The translations under genes and the position numbers were made by a program. Below, one piece after another: positions 8,665-16,041 of a stretch of DNA of 64,000 nt. Under the pieces are notes generated by a model that saw nothing but the letters and a program-made list of their open reading frames with translations, had not been told where the DNA came from and made no database searches. Source of the stretch: Adhaeribacter radiodurans (lineage in GTDB: Bacteria > Bacteroidota > Bacteroidia > Cytophagales > Hymenobacteraceae); assembly GCF_014075995.1 (NCBI RefSeq), contig NZ_CP055153.1:5518001-5582000 (forward strand), given 5' to 3'. Each line of letters begins with the position of its first letter. The first letter of the stretch is position 1.

Positions 8665-8684
8665 TTTGGTAAAATGTAACCAAA
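8665..8684. promoter_or_regulatory. Palindrome TTTGGT-N8-ACCAAA upstream of dinB
   Basis: A perfect 6+6 dyad with an 8-base spacer, about 70 bases before the dinB ATG, overlapping where its promoter should lie. It has the same spacing as the second dyad at 8717. It is a candidate operator for the divergent Xre protein or for an SOS-type repressor. Confidence 0.5.
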
Positions 8685-8716
8685 TAAATAATACATACGC
8701 TATATTTAACTAATTA

Positions 8717-8736
8717 TTTTAGCATTTATACTAAAA
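8717..8736. promoter_or_regulatory. Palindrome TTTTAG-N8-CTAAAA upstream of the Xre gene
   Basis: A perfect 6+6 dyad with an 8-base spacer ending 11 bases before the Xre ATG at 8748. The position fits autorepression by the Xre protein. The half-site sequence differs from the dyad at 8665, so a single regulator for both is not certain. Confidence 0.5.
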
Positions 8737-8747
8737 TACCTAGGAAT

Positions 8748-9053
8748 ATGTTTCTACCTACCAATTTGAAATGGCTAAGAAGGCTGAAAAAAAGGACTCA
8801 GGAAGATGTAGCATTTGCTTTAAACATTAAGCGATCTACCTACAGCGGTTACGAGAATGGCGTTGGCGAACCGAGTCTGGATAAGCTGGTATTACTAGCG
8901 AATTACTTTAAAATTACTCTGGATGGGTTAGTTGCTCAGGACTTAAGGCTAATGGCCGTTAGCCAAATTCCAAGAACAGATGGATCTATAGATAAATCAG
9001 AATGGAAAACCGAAGTACCGCAAACAATAATGCGCGTGGTCCGGGAAGAATAA
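8748..9053 (+). CDS. Small Xre-family transcriptional regulator
   Basis: A 101-residue protein with one N-terminal Cro/CI-type helix-turn-helix (residues about 5-62: LKWLRRLKKRTQEDVAFALNIKRSTYSGYENGVGEPSLDKLVLLANYFKITLDGL). There is no C-terminal S24 self-cleavage peptidase, so it cannot act as a LexA-like autoprotease; the last 40 residues are short and polar. It is divergently transcribed from dinB-dnaE with a 150-base shared region containing two palindromes, so the simplest role is control of that operon and of itself. The start is fixed by the ATG 11 bases after the nearer palindrome. Confidence 0.85.
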   Translation: MFLPTNLKWLRRLKKRTQEDVAFALNIKRSTYSGYENGVGEPSLDKLVLLANYFKITLDGLVAQDLRLMAVSQIPRTDGSIDKSEWKTEVPQTIMRVVREE

Positions 9054-9217
9054 TTTATAAAAAATTTTCAATTACCCGGGTAGACTATCTAATCACAAGG
9101 CTCCGCAAAGTTGAGTTTATTGTAGTTATTGTCATAATCTTTTTGAAAAAGTATAAGCAGCTATCTTTTCATTTCTCGTATAAGTAATAAGCTGGCTAAA
9201 CAGAATTTAAAAATTAA

Positions 9218-9225
9218 TACTTTTG
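9218..9225 (+). promoter_or_regulatory. Bacteroidota -7 box of the nuclease gene
   Basis: TACTTTTG matches the Bacteroidota -7 consensus TAnnTTTG and lies 15 bases before the ATG at 9241. No good -33 TTTG was found at the usual spacing. Confidence 0.5.
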
Positions 9226-9240
9226 CTGCTTTCTACTATT

Positions 9241-10095
9241 ATGCGTTACCCAAGTCTTTTTATTTTTTCCTTCATCTTACTGCTAGCTGGCTGTAAGCAA
9301 ACCGAAATTGTACCGAATAGAAACAGAAGCTTAATTTCAGAAAATGAACACCTGACTTTAGGCAACCCCAGCAACGCTACACCGGACATTAATAATTATA
9401 AGAACTACCTCGTTGAAAAACCGCAGTACGTGTTATCCTACAGCCGGGATAGCAGCATACCCAATTGGGTGAGCTGGCACGTAAGTTCCGACTGGTTGGG
9501 TTCTGCTCCCCGGCAAGATGACTTTAAAGCAGATGAAAGTTTACCGGAGGATTGGTACCGGGTAAGTCCGGCGAATTATACCAACAGCGGTTTTGATCGG
9601 GGTCATAACTGTCCCTCCGCGGATAGAACCAAAAGTCAGAAAGATAACTCAGCCACTTTCCTGATGACCAACATGATTCCGCAGGCTCCGGATAATAACC
9701 GCGAAACCTGGGCCAACCTGGAAGAATATACCCGCAGTTTAGTAGATCAAGGGCAGGAAGTTTACGTGATTATGGGAAATTACGGTTCGGGAGGTACGGG
9801 TTCTAATGGTTTCGCTCGGACTATTAATGGAGGAAAAATCAGGGTTCCGAAACAAATCTGGAAAGTACTGGTGATTTTACCCGAAGGAGACGATGATCTT
9901 AACCGTATATCTGTTAACACGCGCGTTATTGCGATAGATACTCCCAATAGCAATGGGGTAAATCCTGACTGGAGTTTGTATAGAACTACCGTAGATGCTA
10001 TTGAAAAAGCAACCGGATACGACTTACTCTCCTCCCTGCCCGAAGACATCCAACAAGTACTGGAAGCAACTGTAGATAATGGACCTACCCAGTAA
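9241..10095 (+). CDS. DNA/RNA non-specific endonuclease, lipoprotein (NucA type)
   Basis: A 284-residue beta-beta-alpha-metal nuclease. The lipoprotein signal is MRYPSLFIFSFILLLAGC, with the lipidated Cys at 18, so it should sit in an envelope membrane and face outward. The catalytic DRGH motif is at 119-122 (FDRGHNCPSADR; His122 is the general base). The metal-binding region is NMIPQAPDNNRETWANLEE (about 144-162), with the Asn and Glu expected for NucA/Serratia nuclease. The ATG at 9241 is preferred over an in-frame TTG at 9223 because it begins the signal peptide and follows a -7 box. It ends 28 bases before a gene for a NuiA-like inhibitor, so the pair looks like a secreted nuclease with a cytoplasmic guard. 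Confidence 0.93.
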   Translation: MRYPSLFIFSFILLLAGCKQTEIVPNRNRSLISENEHLTLGNPSNATPDINNYKNYLVEKPQYVLSYSRDSSIPNWVSWHVSSDWLGSAPRQDDFKADESLPEDWYRVSPANYTNSGFDRGHNCPSADRTKSQKDNSATFLMTNMIPQAPDNNRETWANLEEYTRSLVDQGQEVYVIMGNYGSGGTGSNGFARTINGGKIRVPKQIWKVLVILPEGDDDLNRISVNTRVIAIDTPNSNGVNPDWSLYRTTVDAIEKATGYDLLSSLPEDIQQVLEATVDNGPTQ

Positions 10096-10123
10096 GTCTA
10101 AAATTCCATTTTTTAATTTATTT

Positions 10124-10543
10124 ATGGCAGCTCCTGCAACTTTAACTACCGAAGAAGTACTTTCTCAACTTCAAATACTAACGCAAGGCTTATATTACCA
10201 GAGCGAAGCCGATTATCCTTTAGAAGTAGTTTCGTTTGATGCTACCATTACCAATGAATTAACGCAAGAAGAAATTCTAACCTTAACTGGTAAAACACCC
10301 GGGGAACCCGTTGAGGTTATGGAAACTAGTACTTTCTTTCGCCATTTTAACCAGGTAAATTCAACTACTAACCAAGAAGTTAGCTCGGCTACCAATGCTC
10401 AAGCCTTGCAGTTTTTCTTAGAACAGAATGTACAAAATATGAAAGTTTACCGGATGGGCAAAAGAACTATTTCGGCTTTACTAGTTGGGAAAACAGCTAC
10501 CGGAAACTGGATAGGCTTGCAGACCACCATTATTGAAACGTAA
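10124..10543 (+). CDS. NuiA-family nuclease inhibitor
   Basis: A 139-residue protein resembling NuiA, the cytoplasmic inhibitor of Anabaena NucA. Features shared with that family: an N-terminal helix followed by GLYYQSEADYPLEVVSF, and the C-terminal NMKVYRMGKRTISALLVGKTATGNWIGLQTTIIET, which matches the usual 'l.vykvG.i.idvyivGkt..G...Gl.T..vET' ending. It has no signal peptide, consistent with protecting the cytoplasm. I chose the ATG at 10124; an ATG at 10079 would overlap the nuclease gene and add 15 residues absent from the family. The immediately upstream gene encodes a matching NucA-type nuclease, which strongly supports the assignment. Confidence 0.82.
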   Translation: MAAPATLTTEEVLSQLQILTQGLYYQSEADYPLEVVSFDATITNELTQEEILTLTGKTPGEPVEVMETSTFFRHFNQVNSTTNQEVSSATNAQALQFFLEQNVQNMKVYRMGKRTISALLVGKTATGNWIGLQTTIIET

Positions 10544-11584
10544 ACTTTTAGCCACTTCTGATTTAGAAGATAGAAGACTAAAGTGGATTCTGATTAATTT
10601 ATTATTCGATTTGCTTATATAAATTAAATTATAAATCGCTGAATTTTCTGGATGCCGGATATGGCAATGCTGGCCGCTCTCCCACTGCGCTACCTTATTG
10701 CCGCAATCGTACGCTAATAGATTACGAAATATACCTAAGGTATGCGTTACCACAGGGGATTTGTGGTAGGCAGCACAGACTTCTCGGTTCGTGATCTTCT
10801 CCGCAGAATCCAAAAATGCACTGAGAAGAGCGGAAACAGCATTGCTAGTATCAACCTCCTAATAGTTACATGTATTTAGTAGTTAACTAAAAGTATGTTA
10901 AATTTTAAAGGTTTAGTATCTCCGAAGAGAATTCAATGATAAATCCGGCGAGTAGATGATTTGTTACCTGCTTGAATGAATATTTTTTACTTTTTTGCTC
11001 AAAAGTATATCTTACTCCAATGAATAAGATGGCTTTAACTCTTCGTACAGCAATCTCACTTACAAATAAAATAAGTCGGGATAAAAAGTAATTTCGGCTA
11101 AGAATGTAAAGATTTTACCCTAGTCACAACAAAGTTTTTGCCTTCATTCAGAAGCTATACCAATTTGCACCTACTTTAAACAGAATAAAGATTATAGCCA
11201 GTTTATTCTTTAAGATTAAGGTATAGTTAATAGTTGATTATTTTAATTGAGTATTAGACTACAACTAACTATTAAAATCTGACACCAGTTTGGCTGTGGA
11301 GCACCTGCTAGGCTTTCGGTGCATAGCATTCCGACGTCAGGAGGAAAGGAAGGATAGCAGGTGCGAGAGAGCCGAACGAGGCCCACCGGCCATGAGGCAA
11401 AACTTGAAATATCAACCTAGATAGCACCCGAGCATGGAGTCTTGGAAAGGCTCCAAAGAAAAGCTTATGATTATAAATAAATAAAAATCAATGAATTAAC
11501 CACTAAAAAAAGCTAACATCTACTATCTGGATACTTGCATCTTTTCACACATTTAAAGAAGCAATCTGCAAGCTAAATTTCATT
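10544..11584. other. Long intergenic region with one repeat element
   Basis: About 1 kb without a convincing gene. The right half holds the minus-strand copy of the intergenic repeat (11279-11466). The left part (about 10600-10860, minus strand) is open and gives protein-like text (REVCAAYHKSPVVTHTLGI) with only a TTG start and no recognised family; it may be a gene remnant. The rest shows nothing. Confidence 0.5.
11279..11466 (-). repeat. Intergenic repeat, copy 1
   Basis: On the minus strand it begins AAGCTTTTCTTTGGAGCC and contains TTGCCTCATGGCCGGTGGGC, then CTCGTTCGGCTCTCTCG. It ends with CAGCCAAACTGGTGTCAG. The central arm GCACCTGCTA ... TAGCAGGTGC pairs perfectly but has a sequence unrelated to the arm in copy 2. 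The ends match copies 2 and 3. Confidence 0.8.
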
Positions 11585-12415
11585 TTAAAACTTTTGCAAC
11601 CATTGCGCTGCCTCCGTGCTTCCTTCGGCATTTGTTTCCACAATTTGCTGTAATAACTGCTTAGCTTCTTTTTTATCACCAGGTTGGTTCCGACGCATTA
11701 AGGTAACTGCTTGTAAGAAAAGACCAGGGTTATTTTCTAATTCTTTCTTATTGGCCAACTCATCAAATTGCTGCAAAGCTTTTTCATACTCTTTTATACT
11801 AAGATAAGCCAGGCCCATATTCTTCTTCGCTTCGCTATTATCCGGGTGGTTTTTATAAATACCTTGAAAATAAAGTAAAGCTTTACTGTATTGCTGGTTG
11901 TTGTAAGCGCTAATACCTTCTAACAAACTATCCTGCGTAGTATTTTTTCCCCTTGTATTACCCGCTACCCCAAATTGCAACGTATCATCCGGATCGCTTA
12001 CGGTCTGTTCTATTTGTTGCAGGTTTTCTTTAAAATACGAATCGGCCAGTAGTTGAATGTTTTCTTCCGATTGCAGTAAACTAAAATACGCTACTAAAAT
12101 AATACTTATACTGGCGGCTATACCAGTTACTACCTTAAAGAATGTATTAGAATAAAGCGGAACTACTTTTGCTTCCTGCTGCAATGCAGGGGTAAAGTAC
12201 TCCTTGTTAAGAAAATGCAAGGTATCCTTTAAGTCGTTTTCCTGAACGCGGTATTTTTCTGCTGTCCGCATTTTTGTTTCGATGGTTTGATACACCTTAA
12301 ATGCACTTAAAAGTTCTTCATTCGAAGATAGTTCTGCCTCAAAAAGCAGCTTTTCCTGGTGGCTCATTTCTCCGTTTAAGTACTCCTCTACTTTCTCGTA
12401 GTCATTCTTGTTCAT
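11585..12415 (-). CDS. Membrane TPR protein, probable anti-sigma factor
   Basis: 276 residues. The cytoplasmic N-terminus (YEKVEEYLNGEMSHQEKLLFEAELSSNEEL) resembles the anti-sigma-like N-terminal domains common in Bacteroidota. One membrane span follows (about 92-114, FFKVVTGIAASISIILVAYF), then a periplasmic domain with two or three TPRs (for example ALLYFQGIYKNHPDNSEAKKN and YLSIKEYEKALQQFDEL). The gene starts 4 bases after the stop of an ECF sigma factor on the same strand, the standard sigma/anti-sigma arrangement. By inference it holds the sigma factor at the membrane and senses something in the periplasm through the TPRs. No zinc-finger Cys/His motif is present. Confidence 0.75.
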   Translation of the reverse strand: MNKNDYEKVEEYLNGEMSHQEKLLFEAELSSNEELLSAFKVYQTIETKMRTAEKYRVQENDLKDTLHFLNKEYFTPALQQEAKVVPLYSNTFFKVVTGIAASISIILVAYFSLLQSEENIQLLADSYFKENLQQIEQTVSDPDDTLQFGVAGNTRGKNTTQDSLLEGISAYNNQQYSKALLYFQGIYKNHPDNSEAKKNMGLAYLSIKEYEKALQQFDELANKKELENNPGLFLQAVTLMRRNQPGDKKEAKQLLQQIVETNAEGSTEAAQWLQKF

Positions 12416-12419
12416 ACAT

Positions 12420-12989
12420 TTACCATTTTAAAAAACTAAACTGAGGAGCTTGTTTTACTAACGTGATTAATTTTTCCATACAACCAGCCTTCTTTTTTCG
12501 GGCGTAGCCATAAGTCATTCCTAAAATTTGCGCTACCTCCTCCATTGATTTGCCTTCCCAACTTAAGCGCAGCAATTGCTGACAACTATCTCCCAATTCC
12601 GCTACCTTTTCGTGGAGTAATTGCATTCGTTGCTCCTGCACCATACATTCTTCTGCCAGTTTTACACTATCATCGCCCAAATCCATTCCGTCTTCATCAA
12701 ATTGAACCGGGAGCAATTTTCTTTTGCTTAGTTCTTTCAACCATAAATTTTTGCAAATCAGGTATAAAAAAGCCTCAAAAGGACAGAGCAGCTCAAAATT
12801 CTGATCTCGGGCTTTACGGTAAATAGATACTAAAGCTTCCTGAAAAATATCTGCTGCATCGGTTTCCGTTCCATTATTTTTTAGAACCATTCCTTTGATT
12901 TTACCAGCGAACTTTCGGTAAATTTCTTCCAGCAAGATTCGGTCATTAGTTACTAATGCCTCTATATATTTTTGGTCTGAATGCCTCAT
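12420..12989 (-). CDS. ECF-type RNA polymerase sigma factor
   Basis: A 189-residue sigma-70 family factor with only regions 2 and 4. Region 2 is FAGKIKGMVLKNNGTETDAADIFQEALVSIYRKA with the DIFQEALV core-binding motif; region 4 is LGDSCQQLLRLSWEGKSMEEVAQILGMTYGYARKKKAGCMEKL, a clear helix-turn-helix. It is first in an operon with the membrane TPR protein. The target promoters cannot be read from the sequence. The nearby secreted metallopeptidase and TPR-CHAT genes are plausible regulon members, but this is only positional. The start ATG at 12989 gives a normal N-terminus. Confidence 0.92.
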   Translation of the reverse strand: MRHSDQKYIEALVTNDRILLEEIYRKFAGKIKGMVLKNNGTETDAADIFQEALVSIYRKARDQNFELLCPFEAFLYLICKNLWLKELSKRKLLPVQFDEDGMDLGDDSVKLAEECMVQEQRMQLLHEKVAELGDSCQQLLRLSWEGKSMEEVAQILGMTYGYARKKKAGCMEKLITLVKQAPQFSFLKW

Positions 12990-14126
12990 TCAGCCTAAAT
13001 TATATAAAGTTTTAATTTTTAAAAATCAACGCTCACAACAATAGTATAAACATTTGATTACTAGCAATTAAATTACAACTTTAGTAATAACAAGACCCAT
13101 TTAAAACTACAGTACTTTAAATGAAATTACACATCTCCTTACCTCTACAGATAGGATAGAAAGTTAAGTTTTGTTCTTACTTCCGTTAATGCCGTCGCTC
13201 ATAGCCCTTTTTAATTGGCATCGGGCTAACGTAACCGAGACACCTTTTTTCATTTTATCACGAATAATAACGCTCGTATTAGTTGCTATTTAACCCTTCA
13301 AAGGAAACATTTTTATGGAGCGGCCCTCTCCTTTCTTATCTTATTTTTTTCATACTGCACTTAAATGTATAAGCGTAATGCTTCCGGATTTTATACGATT
13401 TCAAAAATTTACTATTTCCGAGAACAACGCTCTTGCAGGTATACTTTTACTCTATTTTCAATTTAAATCCTAAAACAAGGGCGGAGCGTTCAATCATAAA
13501 TACAAGTAAACGAAAGATTGTTACCCGGTAAGCACGATTTTTTTGAAAATATTTTACAATTTCCTCTACCCAAGGCTAATTTCCTGTTCTTAATTAATTA
13601 TTAATCCAGATACTCACCTTATAAAATATTAATATAATTTTATAAAACAGATCTTTTAAAACTATTCGAACAGAAAGAAGAATACCGGAATAATACTATT
13701 TTCTTTATACAACAGCTAATATTTAGACTAAAAATAAATTACTAGTAAATTCTCTAGTAAGTAATTTATAAACTTGCTAATAAGTAATATAATACAATCA
13801 ATACTAAAAGGTAAGATTAAGCCCTAAAAGCAGTAATAAACAGAAAAAGACAGCAGTAGGAGCAACGAAGGCGGGCATTGGTTTGCCAGTACTGCAGGCA
13901 TTTCGACGTGTAGGGGCGTATTGCGCACGTTCCCACCAGAAAAAACAATAGCCGCCTCTCCTCCCCTGTTTTTACCTTCCGGCAGGGAAGGGGGCTAACG
14001 CAGCCTTATCAAACAAGTTAGCACCAATCTTGAGAAACTTGAAAAGGCTCTCCAGAACAATAGATACAGAAAAGTGTGCTTAAGAATAAAAGTTAAAAGA
14101 AGTTACTTTTCTTCCTTAAATAACCA
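12990..14126. other. Long intergenic region with a GC-rich patch
   Basis: No gene-sized frame is open. An AT-rich left part is followed by a GC-richer patch (about 13860-14010). That patch contains a small hairpin (GGGCGTATTGCGCACGTTCCC, 13914-13934) and then a likely decayed copy of the intergenic repeat (14018-14081). The rest is featureless. Confidence 0.5.
14018..14081 (-). repeat. Probable decayed fragment of the intergenic repeat
   Basis: It contains TTAGCACC followed by CTTGAAAAGGCTC and, further on, CAGAAAAG...GCTT. This is the order seen at the 5' end of copy 1 on the minus strand. Only the left-end hairpin part of the repeat is recognisable. Confidence 0.4.
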
Positions 14127-15800
14127 TTATAAAGTACGCGAATAAATAAACCAGCTATTTACCCGCCCATTTTTATCCATATTAAACGCAATTTTATTAT
14201 TCGTATACACCCAGTATTTACCCGAAGCACCTGAAAAAGTATAAGAAGGTTTCCCATAGTTTTTGGCTAAAGTAGTGTAGTGCATGCCTCGCTTTACTTT
14301 TCCGGCGCTTGGCTGCAGATAATTTTCGTGCGTTAAACGAACCAGGTAATTTCGGGTACTATTCTGAATGCCTAGTTGCCAATGGTCGTTCAATTCATTC
14401 CATTGAACAGATAAATTAGGGTTTCTACTAATCTTTATTTGAGGAGCGGAAGTTGGTAAGGCAACATTGCTTTTTTTTCCGCCAATTTGTTCTTGAAAAA
14501 CGGGAACCGGATTATCCGAAGATTCTTCTTTGTTTAACTCATCAAACCAACTCATTATCCACGAAGCCATGCTTCCGGTTAAAGATTCATTCATTTTATT
14601 AGCCAACTCCAGATTATACTGGGCCATATGGGCTCCTTTCTGCTGGGCTAGTTCAAAATCTTTTTGAGATTTACTAAATTGATTATCTTTAAAATACGCT
14701 ATTGCTCTTACAGTATGGGCATCGCCGGTAATTAACTCCGGACTTAATTCATTTATAATACCTACGGCAGCTGGTTGGTTTCCTTGCAGGGAGTAAATAC
14801 AGGCCAGGTTTATGTAAGCGGGTACATATTTGGGATCAACTTCCCGCGCCTGTTCCGAGTATTTGCGGGCGTCTGCTAATAACTGAAGATATTGCTGCTC
14901 ATTAAACGGGAGAGCTACGGCCCGGTTCCGGGTAACTAAGCGGCTTTGCGCATCCAGTTCTACGGGATAAGCAAATTTTAAAATATCCCGACCGGTAGAC
15001 AGCACCAAGGCCTGTTGCAGTTTAGCCGCCGCTAAGTTGTTATAAATTTCCCGGCTCGGAAATTTATTTACTAAATAATTAAAGCATTGCGCCGATGATT
15101 CAAACTCCTGCACTAAGTAAAGAAAAAATCCGGCTTTAAAAACGGCTACCATTTGAATTGCTTCTTTTTGCTTTTCGGCGTAAATAGCTTTTCGTTCTTC
15201 TTTAGTTGGATAACCATTTAAGTTTTCGGAAAGATCAAATTGCTTATAAAGCATATCTAAAACCTGCGGAAAAACGCGCCCCGTAGCATAACCGGAAAGT
15301 TCTCCGTAAAAGCACCCATAAAAGTCGGCGGCCGATTCAAATTGCTTTATACTTTCCTTAGAAGTATCAGTATTAGGCTGACTTATACCAAAAGTAAAGT
15401 ACCAGTCATGTTTTTCGTAATGGTGGGCTAACTCATGACTTAATAAAACTGCTATTGCGTTTAAAGAATCTTTTTGCAGTTTAACGCACAAATCGTACAC
15501 CTCTTCATCGAACTGGATTACCGGCTGATTACCAGGACGGTACATGGCAATAATAGCTTGTTTATTCCGGTTCTGGGCAATAACTTCTAACCCGGGCTGA
15601 GGGCGGCCGTTGGCAAAGGCATAAGTTAAACGGTCGAATACTTGACGCATTACCTTGTATTTATAGGAAGATTTTGGCAACAATGTCTGGGCACTGCTGT
15701 TATAAGCTAAGTTAAAAATAAGCATAACCACCAATCCAATACGACTGAGCCTTGATGAGCCAAGTCTTATCAGCCATCCGGTAAACTGCGCATTTGCCAT
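14127..15800 (-). CDS. Secreted M48-like zinc metallopeptidase with TPRs
   Basis: 557 residues. The N-terminal hydrophobic segment (IGLVVMLIFNLAYNSSAQ, about 21-38) looks like a signal peptide. A zincin motif HELAHH (122-127) sits in LLSHELAHHYEKHDW, and FESAADFYG further on supplies the expected third zinc ligand, as in M48-type enzymes. The middle has TPR-like helices (YVPAYINLACIYSLQGNQPAAV), and the C-terminus is a beta-rich domain of about 90 residues. The length is much greater than a minimal M48 domain. It is divergent from the TPR-CHAT gene across a 240-base gap, so the two exported putative proteases share a control region. The substrate is unknown. Confidence 0.78.
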   Translation of the reverse strand: MANAQFTGWLIRLGSSRLSRIGLVVMLIFNLAYNSSAQTLLPKSSYKYKVMRQVFDRLTYAFANGRPQPGLEVIAQNRNKQAIIAMYRPGNQPVIQFDEEVYDLCVKLQKDSLNAIAVLLSHELAHHYEKHDWYFTFGISQPNTDTSKESIKQFESAADFYGCFYGELSGYATGRVFPQVLDMLYKQFDLSENLNGYPTKEERKAIYAEKQKEAIQMVAVFKAGFFLYLVQEFESSAQCFNYLVNKFPSREIYNNLAAAKLQQALVLSTGRDILKFAYPVELDAQSRLVTRNRAVALPFNEQQYLQLLADARKYSEQAREVDPKYVPAYINLACIYSLQGNQPAAVGIINELSPELITGDAHTVRAIAYFKDNQFSKSQKDFELAQQKGAHMAQYNLELANKMNESLTGSMASWIMSWFDELNKEESSDNPVPVFQEQIGGKKSNVALPTSAPQIKISRNPNLSVQWNELNDHWQLGIQNSTRNYLVRLTHENYLQPSAGKVKRGMHYTTLAKNYGKPSYTFSGASGKYWVYTNNKIAFNMDKNGRVNSWFIYSRTL

Positions 15801-16041
15801 TATTGTATTAGTTAAAACTTTAATTATTCTCTCTTTGTATTGTACAAGTATTTACTTTTAGCCGCTACTGTGGAAGGAAAATAAAAAAGCGGCATTTACT
15901 AATTTAATAAAAAGAAAATGGTAAATTTCAATATATTATAATTTTATTTAAATATAATTGAAATGTTAGAATAGCAATAGAAAAATAGAGGGTATTAATC
16001 CAAATTGAGGATTTCCATTCTAACCAACGATTTCAATATAA
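15801..16041. promoter_or_regulatory. Divergent control region between the metallopeptidase and TPR-CHAT genes
   Basis: A 240-base AT-rich gap between divergent starts. It holds an imperfect palindrome around 15925-15965 (ATTTCAATATATTATA ... TATAATTGAAAT). No consensus -7 box was identified, so promoter positions are not assigned. Confidence 0.4.

Noticed and set aside
10481-10813. Open frame on the minus strand after the NuiA gene
   Set aside because: It has only a TTG start, overlaps the end of nuiA by about 60 bases and matches no family I know; at most a remnant, so not listed as a gene.
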